From DASXRA01 sp036558905 (GTDB lineage Bacteria; Actinomycetota; Actinomycetes; Mycobacteriales; Jatrophihabitantaceae), in assembly GCA_036558905.1 (NCBI GenBank), contig DATBER010000032.1:1-64000 (forward strand): a stretch of 64,000 nucleotides of DNA. Reading direction: 5' to 3'. Below, in pieces: positions 8,716 to 16,804 of this stretch. The stretch's first letter is position 1. Each line of letters opens with the position of its first letter. The notes beneath the pieces are model-generated. The model was not told where the DNA came from. It saw only the letters and a list, made by a program, of their open reading frames with translations, and did no database searches. A program made the position numbers and the translations under genes.

Positions 8716-9305
8716 AACGTGTGGCGGTGCTCGACTACGGGTCGGGCAACCTGCGCTCGGCCCAGCGGGCGCTCGAACGGGTCGGCGCCGACGTCGAGGT
8801 GACGCCGCGCCCTGATGGCTTCGACGGGCTGGTCGTGCCGGGCGTCGGCGCGTTCGCGGCGTGCATGGCCGGACTGTCCACAGTGGACGGTGCCGCGGTC
8901 GTCGAGGCGGCGCTGAACGCCGGGCGACCGGTGCTGGGCATCTGCGTCGGGATGCAGGTGCTGTTCGAGGCCGGGGTCGAGCACGGCCTCGAGACGAAGG
9001 GTCTGGGCGTGCTGCCCGGACGGGTCGAGCCGCTGCAGGCCCCGATCCGCCCGCACATGGGGTGGAACGTCGTCGACGCGCCGCTCGGCTCGACCCTGTT
9101 CGCCGGGCTGCCCGCCGGCACCCGCTTCTACTTCGTGCACTCCTACGCGGTGCACGCGACGGACGGCCTAGTGGCCAGGTCCCACCACGGCGAGGAGTTC
9201 GTGGCTGCCGTCGAGCACGGGCTGGTCAGCGCGACGCAGTTTCACCCGGAGAAGTCCGGCGACGCCGGCGCTACCCTGCTCGAGAACTGGCTGCGCACGC
9301 TGTGA
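8712..9305 (+). CDS. hisH: Imidazole glycerol phosphate synthase, glutaminase subunit
   Basis: A 197-residue class I glutamine amidotransferase. The nucleophile lies in LGICVGMQVLFE (Cys near residue 79) and the His-Glu pair in QFHPEKSGDAG near the C-terminus. It supplies ammonia to HisF. GTG start overlaps the hisB stop. A small membrane-protein gene and priA separate it from hisF, its partner. Confidence 0.97.
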   Translation: MKRVAVLDYGSGNLRSAQRALERVGADVEVTPRPDGFDGLVVPGVGAFAACMAGLSTVDGAAVVEAALNAGRPVLGICVGMQVLFEAGVEHGLETKGLGVLPGRVEPLQAPIRPHMGWNVVDAPLGSTLFAGLPAGTRFYFVHSYAVHATDGLVARSHHGEEFVAAVEHGLVSATQFHPEKSGDAGATLLENWLRTL

Positions 9306-9315
9306 ACGGGCCGTC

Positions 9316-9651
9316 GTGAGCAAGGCCCGGGCGAAGGCGCGGGCCGAACGCGAGGCGCTGGCGGCCCAGCGCGCGGAGCAGCAGGAAGCAGCCCGCGAGC
9401 GCGAGACGGCCCGCCGGCAGCGGCAGGCCCGCCGTGCTCTCGCCTGGCGGCGCGGCCGGCTGTGGCAGCACGGGGCGGGCTTTCGCCGCAACAAGGAGAG
9501 ATGGGCCGCGCTGATCACCCTCGTGCTCGTGGCCGTGCTGCTGACCTACCTCGTCACGTCGTCGATCAACGCGGTGATCGTCGTGGTGCTGGTGTGCGTG
9601 ATCGGCCTGCCGGCGCTGGCCGTGTCGATGATGGATCGGAGATCTCGATGA
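9316..9651 (+). CDS. Small membrane protein with charged coiled-coil N-terminus, inside the his operon
   Basis: A 111-residue protein of unknown function. Residues 1-60 are extremely rich in Ala, Arg, Glu and Gln and should form a continuous helix; residues about 62-105 hold two closely spaced transmembrane helices (ALITLVLVAVLLTYLV and VIVVVLVCVIGLPALAV) with a five-residue turn. GTG start 10 bp after hisH, and its TGA overlaps the priA ATG by 4 bp, so it is translationally coupled with the histidine genes. Nothing in it suggests an enzyme; a membrane anchor or unrelated passenger is possible. Confidence 0.75.
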   Translation: MSKARAKARAEREALAAQRAEQQEAARERETARRQRQARRALAWRRGRLWQHGAGFRRNKERWAALITLVLVAVLLTYLVTSSINAVIVVVLVCVIGLPALAVSMMDRRSR

Positions 9652-10364
9652 GCTTGACGCTGCTGCCGGCCGTGGACGTGGCCGACGGGGCGGCCGTGCG
9701 CCTGGTGCAGGGCGAGGCCGGCACCGAGACCTCGTACGGCGACCCGCTGGAGGCGGCCCGGGCCTGGCAGCGCGACGGTGCCGAGTGGCTGCATCTGGTC
9801 GACCTCGACGCCGCCTTCGGCCGGGGCAACAACCGCGAACTGCTGCGCGACGTCGTCCGGCAGCTGGACATCGCGGTGGAGCTCTCCGGCGGTATCCGCG
9901 ACGACACGTCGCTCGGAGCCGCGCTGGCCACCGGCGCGACCCGGGTCAACCTCGGCACGGCCGCGCTCGAGGCACCAGACTGGGTGCGTGATGCGATCGG
10001 CAAGCACGGTGACCGCATCGCGGTGGGCCTGGACGTGCGCGGCACGACGCTGGCCGCCCGGGGCTGGACCAAGGACGCCGGCGACTTGTACGACGCGCTC
10101 GACCGTCTCAACCGCGACGGCTGCTGCCGCTACGTCGTCACCGACGTGCACCGCGACGGCACGCTCACCGGGCCGAATCTGCAGCTGCTCCGCGACGTCT
10201 GCGCCCGTACGTCGGCGTATGTCGTGGCCAGCGGCGGCGTCTCGTCGCTGGACGACCTGCGGGCCATCGCCGGACTGGGCACCGTCGAGGGCGCAATCGT
10301 CGGCAAGGCCCTGTACGCCGGGGCGTTCACCCTGCCCGAGGCGCTGGCGGCGGTAGCCGGATGA
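9648..10364 (+). CDS. priA: Bifunctional HisA/TrpF phosphoribosyl isomerase PriA
   Basis: A 238-residue TIM-barrel isomerase. It has LLPAVDVADGAAVRLVQGE with the first catalytic Asp, ELSGGIRDD, GLDVRG and VTDVHRDGTLTGPN with the second catalytic Asp and Thr, then VASGGVSS phosphate binding. In actinobacteria this protein isomerises both ProFAR (histidine) and PRA (tryptophan). No trpF is present among the trp genes in this window, consistent with dual use. It overlaps the preceding small ORF and hisF by 4 bp each. Confidence 0.94.
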   Translation: MSLTLLPAVDVADGAAVRLVQGEAGTETSYGDPLEAARAWQRDGAEWLHLVDLDAAFGRGNNRELLRDVVRQLDIAVELSGGIRDDTSLGAALATGATRVNLGTAALEAPDWVRDAIGKHGDRIAVGLDVRGTTLAARGWTKDAGDLYDALDRLNRDGCCRYVVTDVHRDGTLTGPNLQLLRDVCARTSAYVVASGGVSSLDDLRAIAGLGTVEGAIVGKALYAGAFTLPEALAAVAG

Positions 10365-11122
10365 CTGTCGCGGTTCGGGTCATTCCCTGCCTGGACGTCG
10401 ACGCCGGGCGGGTCGTCAAGGGTGTCAACTTCCGGGGACTGCGCGACGCCGGCGACCCGGTCGAGCTGGCCGCCCGCTACGACGCCGAGGGCGCCGACGA
10501 GCTGACCTTCTTGGACATCACCGCCTCGTCGGCCGGCCGCGAGACGACCTACGACGTGGTGCGGCGCACGGCCGACCAGGTGTTCATCCCGCTGACCGTG
10601 GGCGGGGGAGTGCGCTCGGTGGACGACGTCGACGCCCTGCTGCGGGCCGGCGCCGACAAGGTGGGCGTCAACACGGCGGCGATCGCCCGGCCCGAGCTGC
10701 TGCACGAGATCGCCGAGCGGTTCGGCCGGCAGGTGCTGGTGCTGTCGGTCGACGCCCGCCGTGCGCCCGGTACGTCCAGCGGCTTCGAGGTCACCACGCA
10801 CGGCGGCCGGCAGGGCACCGGCATCGACGCGATCGCGTGGGCGGCGCGGGCGGCCGAGCTCGGCGCCGGCGAGATCCTGCTCAACTCGATGGACGCCGAC
10901 GGCACCAAGAACGGGTTCGATCTGCCCCTGATCGAGCAGGTGCGCGCCGCCGTGCATGTGCCGGTGATCGCCAGCGGGGGCGCCGGCGCCGTCGAACACT
11001 TCCTGCCGGCCGTGCGGGCGGGCGCCGATGCCGTGCTGGCGGCCAGCGTGTTCCACTTCGGCGATCTGCGGGTCGGCGCGGTCAAGGACGCCTTGCGAGC
11101 CGGCGGCGTCGAGGTGCGCTGA
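10361..11122 (+). CDS. hisF: Imidazole glycerol phosphate synthase, cyclase subunit
   Basis: A 253-residue TIM barrel that joins HisH to make IGP and AICAR. It opens with VIPCLDVDAGRVVKGVNF (catalytic Asp near residue 12), then TFLDITAS, PLTVGGGVRS, GADKVGVNTAA, ILLNSMDADGTKNGFD with the second catalytic Asp, and VIASGGAGA. ATG overlaps priA by 4 bp. It ends this his block; the inositol monophosphatase gene often found near here in mycobacteria is absent. Confidence 0.98.
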   Translation: MTVAVRVIPCLDVDAGRVVKGVNFRGLRDAGDPVELAARYDAEGADELTFLDITASSAGRETTYDVVRRTADQVFIPLTVGGGVRSVDDVDALLRAGADKVGVNTAAIARPELLHEIAERFGRQVLVLSVDARRAPGTSSGFEVTTHGGRQGTGIDAIAWAARAAELGAGEILLNSMDADGTKNGFDLPLIEQVRAAVHVPVIASGGAGAVEHFLPAVRAGADAVLAASVFHFGDLRVGAVKDALRAGGVEVR

Positions 11123-11189
11123 GATCCTGGGGCTTCGGCGACGGGCACGAATGTCGTTTATGCTGCGACTGGCCGAGGCAAGGAGAGGC

Positions 11190-11711
11190 ATGGCCGACGA
11201 GGAACGCGAGACGCCGCCGACGGTCATCGGCGCGATCGCGGCCGGGGTGGCCCCGGCACCGTTCCTGTTGACCTACGCGGTGCTGTTCATCCTGCACGGC
11301 ACGGTGTTCCCCGTGGACCCGCCGGACATCACCGGCTCCAAGGGCGGCGAGGCGCTGGCCGGACTGGTGGCGCTGGCCTTCTTGCTGGTGATCGTGCTCG
11401 GTTTGGGCTGGTTCCTGTCCCGGCGTACCCGATGGCTGTTCCTGGCCGGCCAGCTGGCCACACTCGGCACGTGCGTCAACCTCTTGCTCGATCCCTCGTC
11501 CGGTCAGCCCGAAGTGCCCCTCGTGCTGGCCGTCTGCAGCGTGCTCGCGATCGTGCTGGGCTGCGTGCCCCCGTCGTGGGCCTGGGCTTCCCCCGATCGC
11601 CCGGCGAAGGTCGACGAACCCTCCTACGAGTCGGCCGACCAGGGGCTGGCGATCCTGCCGCCGACCGAGATCGAGGCCGGACTGGTCGACCCGAACCGAC
11701 CCAGCGCATAG
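11190..11711 (+). CDS. Hypothetical four-helix membrane protein
   Basis: A 173-residue protein with four predicted transmembrane helices (about residues 12-38, 55-77, 82-102, 110-133) and an acidic cytosolic tail. The ATG at 11190 was chosen over an upstream in-frame ATG (11151) because AGGAGA lies about 4-9 nt upstream. It is 67 bp after hisF and could be read through from the his operon. The position between hisF and hisI matches that of hypothetical membrane proteins in other actinobacterial his/trp regions, but no function is known. Confidence 0.75.
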   Translation: MADEERETPPTVIGAIAAGVAPAPFLLTYAVLFILHGTVFPVDPPDITGSKGGEALAGLVALAFLLVIVLGLGWFLSRRTRWLFLAGQLATLGTCVNLLLDPSSGQPEVPLVLAVCSVLAIVLGCVPPSWAWASPDRPAKVDEPSYESADQGLAILPPTEIEAGLVDPNRPSA

Positions 11712-11814
11712 CCTGTTCACAGGTTGTCCCCAGGGAAAGCCAAGGGGCGTTGCTCACTGTGGGTCCTAGCGAAGGCACAGTCGAGCCTCATACGCCTCAA
11801 GGGAGTGAGTGACC

Positions 11815-12519
11815 ATGGCCGCACCGGCATTAGCGAAGCGCCGGGTCCTGGTCGTCGACGACGAGGAGAACGTCACGCACCTGGTGTCGTCCGCCCTGCG
11901 TTTCGACGGCTTCGAGACCCTCACTGCGGACAACGGGCCGTCCGCGCTGGCCGCCGTGGCCGAGGCCGACCCCGACCTGGTCGTACTGGACGTCATGATG
12001 CCCGGTATGGACGGGCTGGGCGTGTTGCAGAACCTGCGCGCGGCCGGGTCGCAGGTGCCCGTCATCTTCCTAACCGCCCGCGACGCGGCCAGCGACCGCA
12101 TCGGCGGCTTGCGGGCCGGCGCCGACGACTACGTGGTCAAGCCGTTCAGCGTCGAGGAACTGCTGGCCCGAGTGCACGCGGTGCTACGCCGGTCCGCGCC
12201 GGAGGAGGGCCGCGAAGGCGTGCTGCGGGTCGCCGACCTGGAGCTGGACGAGAACAGCCACGAGGTCACCCGGGGCGGCGTGGAGGTCCACCTGACCGCG
12301 ACCGAGTTCGAGCTGCTGCGCTACCTCATGCGCAACGAGCGGGTGGTGCTGTCCAAGGCCCAGATCCTCGATCGGGTGTGGAAGTACGACTTCCAGGGCC
12401 AGTCGAACATCGTCGAGCTCTACATCGGTTACCTGCGCAAGAAGGTCGACGCCGTCGAGCCGAAGCTCATCCACACGGTCCGCGGCGCCGGCTACGTCAT
12501 CAAGGCACCGCGCGTCTGA
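11815..12519 (+). CDS. OmpR-family response regulator
   Basis: A 234-residue two-component regulator. The receiver domain (residues about 10-120) shows VDDEENV acidic pocket, phosphoacceptor in VVLDVMMPG (Asp59), the Thr switch in IFLTARD and KPF lysine. A winged-helix DNA-binding domain follows (about 138-232: LTATEFELLRYL, then IVELYIGYLRKK and HTVRGAGYVIK). This layout and sequence are close to TrcR/TcrA-type actinobacterial regulators. ATG at 11815 has GGGAG 9 nt upstream; GTG at 11809 is the alternative. It is followed by its kinase 69 bp downstream. Confidence 0.95.
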   Translation: MAAPALAKRRVLVVDDEENVTHLVSSALRFDGFETLTADNGPSALAAVAEADPDLVVLDVMMPGMDGLGVLQNLRAAGSQVPVIFLTARDAASDRIGGLRAGADDYVVKPFSVEELLARVHAVLRRSAPEEGREGVLRVADLELDENSHEVTRGGVEVHLTATEFELLRYLMRNERVVLSKAQILDRVWKYDFQGQSNIVELYIGYLRKKVDAVEPKLIHTVRGAGYVIKAPRV

Positions 12520-12527
12520 CCTCCCGG

Positions 12528-12571
12528 ACGCCCGGCGCACCCGCCTTAAGACCAACCACACAGCCGGGCGT
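12528..12571 (+). terminator. Hairpin between response regulator and kinase genes
   Basis: ACGCCCGGC and GCCGGGCGT form a perfect 9-bp stem around a 26-nt loop right after the regulator stop codon. There is no U-run. It may dampen read-through so that the regulator is made in excess over the kinase, as is usual for two-component pairs. Inference. Confidence 0.35.
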
Positions 12572-12588
12572 GTCACTCTGGACCCGGT

Positions 12589-14232
12589 ATGAGCAACGAC
12601 CGCGTCGAGGTAAGTGAGACCGGGCCGCCGACCCAGAACGCGCCCTGGGAGCCGCACGGGGAGTCGCTGACCCCGGAATTCGAGGTGCCGCCGCCCGAGC
12701 CGCCACCGGCCGAGCCTGACCCGGCGCCGCCGAAGCCGCGCCGCTGGCGGTTCGTGCCCCGCTCCCTGTCCAGCCGACTGGTCGCCTTCGTCGTCGGCCT
12801 GGTCGTCGTCGTGGTGGCGGCCGCCGGGGCGGCCACGTACCTCGCGCTGAAGTCATTCCTGTACGAGCGCCTCGACCAGCAGCTCTCCACCACTGCAAGC
12901 GTTGACTCAATCGCGAACATGCTCGGGCGCCATGTGCCTTTCGGGCTGCGCAACCCGCAGACGGTTTGGCTGGAAGTCATCAACACCTCTGGCGATGTCG
13001 TAGCTGACCAGCCAACCGGCCCCGGCATCGCTGCTCTCAACCTGAATGCTGATACGCGAAAGTCGCTGGTTCCCGGTACAAAGGGCCCCATCAGCGTGAC
13101 CACAGAAGACGGCACGCACCTTCGCCTGGTGTCCATTGGCGGCCTCGATGCCCAAACGACGAACCCGACAACCGGGCAGACATACGAGTATCCGGTTCGC
13201 GTACTCGTCGGTCTGTCAACCAGCGAGATCGACCGCACGCTGCACCGGCTCGTGTTGCTCGAGGTCGCGATCGGGGCGCTGGCGGTGGCGGCCGCCCTGG
13301 CGGTGACGTCGTGGGGCGTGCACCTGAGCCTGCGGCCACTGAACCGGGTCACCCGCACCGCGCGCGAGGTCACCGCCGAGCTGTCCCCGGACGGCGCCGG
13401 CCTGGACCGCCGGGTGCCCGAGGGCGACCCGCAGACCGAGGTCGGACAGCTGGCCGACTCGTTCAACTCGCTGATGGGCACCGTCGAGGCGCAGTTCGCC
13501 GCCCGCGTCGAGAGCGAGCGGCGGATGCGGCAGTTCCTCGCCGACGCCTCGCATGAGCTGCGCACGCCACTGACCTCCATCCGCGGGTACGCCGAGCTGG
13601 CCCGGATGCGCCGGGCCAACGGCGAGCCGGAGCAGGCCGACACGCTGGAGCGCATCGAGTCCGAGGGCACCCGCATGTCGCGCCTGGTCGACGACCTGCT
13701 GCTGCTGGCCCGCAGCGATCGGGGCGCCCCGCCGCAACGCGAGCTCGTCGAGGTGAGCGAGCTGATCGAAGACGCCGTGGACGGCGCTCGCGCGGCCTTC
13801 CCGCAGCGGCGCATCGACGTTGCCGCGCCGCCCGACCTGCATCTGGTCGGCGATCACGACCAGCTGCTGCGGGTCCTGCGCAATCTGGTCACGAACGCCG
13901 CCGTGCACACCGATCCCAGCGGCCCGATCCGGGTCTCCGCCCACGCCGAGGGAACCGACGTCGTGGTGCGGGTGATCGACTCCGGGCCGGGCCTGATGCC
14001 CGAGCAGGCCCAGCATGTGTTCGAGCGGTTCTGGCGGGCCGACAAGGCGCGGACCCGGGCCCGCGGCGGCAGCGGGCTGGGGCTGGCGATCGTCGCCTCG
14101 ATCGTCGGCGCTCACCAGGGCACCGTCGACTTCCAGAGCACGGTCGAGGGCGGCAGCACGGTCACTCTGCGGCTGCCCATCGAGGGCCCGATCGACGACA
14201 GTGGCCCGGGTGACGCGCCGCCGAACCCCTGA
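12589..14232 (+). CDS. Sensor histidine kinase
   Basis: A 547-residue membrane kinase. Order: proline-rich cytosolic N-terminus; transmembrane helix 1 about residues 63-88; extracytoplasmic sensor about 90-215; helix 2 about 220-245; HAMP about 246-305; HisKA with phosphorylated His322 in DASHELRTPL; HATPase with N box (RNLVTNAAVH), DSGPG and GGSGLGLAIV. It should phosphorylate the adjacent OmpR regulator. The sensor-coding DNA (about 12,895-13,215) has only about 60% GC and uses codons such as TTT, GCT, AAT and ATT that are rare elsewhere here, suggesting that the sensor was acquired separately from the kinase core. Confidence 0.95.
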   Translation: MSNDRVEVSETGPPTQNAPWEPHGESLTPEFEVPPPEPPPAEPDPAPPKPRRWRFVPRSLSSRLVAFVVGLVVVVVAAAGAATYLALKSFLYERLDQQLSTTASVDSIANMLGRHVPFGLRNPQTVWLEVINTSGDVVADQPTGPGIAALNLNADTRKSLVPGTKGPISVTTEDGTHLRLVSIGGLDAQTTNPTTGQTYEYPVRVLVGLSTSEIDRTLHRLVLLEVAIGALAVAAALAVTSWGVHLSLRPLNRVTRTAREVTAELSPDGAGLDRRVPEGDPQTEVGQLADSFNSLMGTVEAQFAARVESERRMRQFLADASHELRTPLTSIRGYAELARMRRANGEPEQADTLERIESEGTRMSRLVDDLLLLARSDRGAPPQRELVEVSELIEDAVDGARAAFPQRRIDVAAPPDLHLVGDHDQLLRVLRNLVTNAAVHTDPSGPIRVSAHAEGTDVVVRVIDSGPGLMPEQAQHVFERFWRADKARTRARGGSGLGLAIVASIVGAHQGTVDFQSTVEGGSTVTLRLPIEGPIDDSGPGDAPPNP

Positions 14233-14281
14233 ACGGTCCTCCAGCCGCGATAGCGATGGCAAGGGCAGGCACAATCGACAC

Positions 14282-14623
14282 ATGCTCGATCCCACAGTTG
14301 CCGCCCGCCTCAAGCGTGACGCCGCCGGGCTGGTCGCGGCCGTCGTCCAGCAGTACGACACCGACGAGGTGCTCATGGTCGGTTGGATGGACGACGAGGC
14401 CCTGCATCGGACGCTGACCACCGGCCGGGCGACGTACTGGTCGCGCTCGCGGCAGCAGTACTGGGTCAAGGGTGAGACGTCGGGCAACGTGCAGTTGGTC
14501 AAATCGGTCGCCCTCGACTGCGACGGCGACGCCGTGCTGGTCAAGGTCGACCAGATGGGCATGGCCTGCCACACCGGCGATCGCACCTGCTTCGACGCGG
14601 GCGCATTGGCGGTCAAGGCGTGA
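14282..14623 (+). CDS. hisI: Phosphoribosyl-AMP cyclohydrolase
   Basis: A 113-residue single-domain HisI (no HisE fusion) that opens the adenine ring of PR-AMP. Signature parts: VLMVGWMDDEAL, TYWSRSRQQYWVKGETSGN, DCDGDAVLVKVDQ (metal-binding Asp/Cys) and CHTGDRTCF (zinc cysteines). ATG at 14282 has CACAAT 6 nt upstream and no ribosome site, so it may be leaderless. It is separated from the main his block by the two-component genes and overlaps the trpE start. Confidence 0.97.
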   Translation: MLDPTVAARLKRDAAGLVAAVVQQYDTDEVLMVGWMDDEALHRTLTTGRATYWSRSRQQYWVKGETSGNVQLVKSVALDCDGDAVLVKVDQMGMACHTGDRTCFDAGALAVKA

Positions 14624-16119
14624 TGATCACCCGATCCGAATTCGGCGAGCTGGCCGAGACGCACCGGCTCGTGCCGGTGACGCGCACCCTGTTCGCCGAC
14701 GGGGAGACGCCGGTCGGCGTGTATCGCAAGCTGGCCGGCGGGCGAACCGGCACGTTCCTGCTCGAGTCGGCCGAGCCGGGCCGCTCGTTCTCGCGGTGGT
14801 CGTTCATCGGCGTGAACGCGATGGCCACACTGTCCACAGTGGACGGTGCCGCTACCTGGACGGGCGAACTGCCCGAAGGGTTGCCCGACCGCGGCGACCC
14901 GCTCGACGTGCTCGGCGCCGCCTGGCGGGCGCTGAAAGGCCCGCGCATGCCCGGCCTGCCGACGTTGACCGGGGGATTCGTCGGCTACCTGTCCTACGAC
15001 GTGGTGCGCCGTCTGGAACGCCTGCCGGAGAAGGCCGTCGACGACCTGGGCTTCCCCGAGCTGACCATGCTGCTCGTCACCGACGTGGCCGCCTTCGACC
15101 ACCACGAGTGCAAGGTGATGCTGATCGCCAACGCGGTCGTGCACGCCGGCATGAGCGAGTCCGAGCTGGACGCCGCCTACGCCGACACCATGGCCCGCCT
15201 GGACGCCATGCAGCGCGACCTGGCCACCCCGGCACCTTCGACGGTGGCCAGCCTGGGGCAGGCGCCGCCCAAGGGCGCCGAGTCGCGCACCCCGCCGGGG
15301 GAGTACGAGCACGCCGTCGAACTGGGCATCGAGGCGATCCGTGCCGGCGAGGTGTTCCAGGTCGTGCTGGGGCAGCGCTTCGAGGTCCGCACCGACGCCG
15401 ACCCGTTCGACGTGTACCGCGTGCTGCGCACCCTCAACCCGTCGCCGTACATGTACATGGTGCGGCTGGACGGCTTCGACATCGTCGGGTCGAGCCCCGA
15501 GGCGCTCGTGACCGTCCACAGTGGACAGGCGACCATCCACCCGATCGCCGGTACCCGCAAGCGCGGCGACACTCCCGAGCGCGACGCGGAGCTGGTCGAG
15601 GAACTGGTCAACGACCCGAAGGAGCAGGCCGAGCACGTCATGCTCGTCGACCTGGCCCGCAACGATCTCGGCCGGGTGTGCAAGCCGGGCACGGTGAAGG
15701 TGGTCGATTTCGGCATCGTCGAGCGATATAGCCACCTCTGGCACATCGTCTCCACCGTGACGGGTGACGTGGCCGACGAGTTCGACGCCCTGGACGTGTT
15801 CGAGGCGGCGTTCCCCCACGGCACCGTGAGCGGCGCGCCGAAGGTCCGGGCCATGGAGCTGATCGAGGAATTCGAGCCCGTACGCCGAGGTATCTACGCC
15901 GGCGCCCTGGGCTACCTCGACCCGGCCGGTGACCTGGACATGGCCATCGCGTTCCGGACGGCGATCATGCGCGACGGAGTCGCGTACGTGCAGGCGGGCG
16001 CCGGCATCGTCGCCGACAGTGTCCCGGCGCTGGAGGACAAGGAGACGCGCAACAAGGCCCGGGCCGTGCTGCAGGCGATCGCCACCGCCGAGACGCTGCG
16101 GCCGGTGGACACGCAGTGA
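14623..16119 (+). CDS. trpE: Anthranilate synthase component I
   Basis: About 498 residues; converts chorismate and ammonia to anthranilate. The LLES motif near residue 46 (FLLESAEPG) is the tryptophan feedback site. Chorismate-binding core motifs are intact: VGSSPEALV, IHPIAGTRKRG, LVDLARNDLGRV, GTVSGAPKVRAMELI and QAGAGIVADS. ATG at 14623 overlaps the hisI stop (TGATG); GTG one codon earlier is the alternative. No trpG/trpD lies in the window, so the glutaminase subunit must be elsewhere. Confidence 0.97.
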   Translation: MITRSEFGELAETHRLVPVTRTLFADGETPVGVYRKLAGGRTGTFLLESAEPGRSFSRWSFIGVNAMATLSTVDGAATWTGELPEGLPDRGDPLDVLGAAWRALKGPRMPGLPTLTGGFVGYLSYDVVRRLERLPEKAVDDLGFPELTMLLVTDVAAFDHHECKVMLIANAVVHAGMSESELDAAYADTMARLDAMQRDLATPAPSTVASLGQAPPKGAESRTPPGEYEHAVELGIEAIRAGEVFQVVLGQRFEVRTDADPFDVYRVLRTLNPSPYMYMVRLDGFDIVGSSPEALVTVHSGQATIHPIAGTRKRGDTPERDAELVEELVNDPKEQAEHVMLVDLARNDLGRVCKPGTVKVVDFGIVERYSHLWHIVSTVTGDVADEFDALDVFEAAFPHGTVSGAPKVRAMELIEEFEPVRRGIYAGALGYLDPAGDLDMAIAFRTAIMRDGVAYVQAGAGIVADSVPALEDKETRNKARAVLQAIATAETLRPVDTQ

Positions 16120-16730
16120 ACGCTCGGGCCCGGTTCGGGACGGCGCTCGGCCTGGTGGTGCTCGCCGGGGCCGGTGCGCTGCTGACCTCGGGGCGGGCCT
16201 GGCAGACCGTCACCGCGCCCCGCGCTCGCCCGTTCGCCGATCAGGTGGTCGACGTCAGCGGGCGCACGCTCGAACCCGCGGTGGCAGCGCTGGGCGTCGT
16301 GGCCCTGGCCGGCGTGGTCGCGGTGCTGGCGACGCGGGGCATCGCCCGCCGGATCGTGGGCGCGCTGCTGGTGGCGACGGCGGTCGGCCTGGCCTGGGCG
16401 GCCGTCGCCGGGATGCAGGCCGTGTCGGCGGCCCGGGCCCGCTCGCTCGTGTCCGACGCCCGCACCGGCGCCGGGCTGGATCCGAACCGGCCACCCCGCG
16501 TCACGATTCACGTGGAGTGGCCGGTGCTGGTGCTCGTCTGCGCCGTCGCCGTGCTGCTCGCCGGCGTGGCGATCACCATGTGGGGGCACCGCTGGATCGC
16601 CTTGTCCGGACGGTACGAAGCGCCCGCAGCCGAGCGCTCCGCGGCCGACCCCGCCCGGTCGCCGGCCAGCCTCTGGAGCGATCTTGACCGGGGCCACGAC
16701 CCGACGGGTGAGCCGGGTGGCTCGGCGTGA
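16116..16730 (+). CDS. Trp biosynthesis-associated membrane protein (TIGR02234-like)
   Basis: A 204-residue protein with four predicted transmembrane helices (around residues 7-27, 52-75, 80-108, 132-158) and an acidic C-terminus. Actinobacterial trp operons commonly carry a membrane protein of this size and topology between trpE and trpC; its function is unknown. GTG start overlaps the trpE stop by 4 bp, so expression is coupled. Assignment rests on position and topology more than on motifs. Confidence 0.8.
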   Translation: MNARARFGTALGLVVLAGAGALLTSGRAWQTVTAPRARPFADQVVDVSGRTLEPAVAALGVVALAGVVAVLATRGIARRIVGALLVATAVGLAWAAVAGMQAVSAARARSLVSDARTGAGLDPNRPPRVTIHVEWPVLVLVCAVAVLLAGVAITMWGHRWIALSGRYEAPAAERSAADPARSPASLWSDLDRGHDPTGEPGGSA

Positions 16731-16791
16731 TGTCTGGTCCCGGTCGCGGCCGGTGACCGGACCCGGGCGTTACGGTGGTCACGTCGCTCGT

Positions 16792-16797
16792 TAACAT
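16792..16797 (+). promoter_or_regulatory. -10 box (TAACAT) of trpC, leaderless start
   Basis: TAACAT lies 7 nt before the GTG at 16805, with no ribosome site between. The fit suggests that trpC begins its own leaderless transcript inside the trp region. No good -35 hexamer is visible. Confidence 0.5.
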
Positions 16798-16804
16798 CGC
16801 GGAC

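Noticed and set aside
11724..11732. DnaA-box-like 9-mer TTGTCCCCA
   Set aside because: A single imperfect copy next to a short CCTGT-TC-ACAGG repeat; no cluster of boxes or origin genes.
13216..15819. 867-codon minus-strand frame opposite the kinase, hisI and trpE
   Set aside because: Shadow of well-recognised genes; composition biased to Arg, His, Gly and Val with no recognisable motif.
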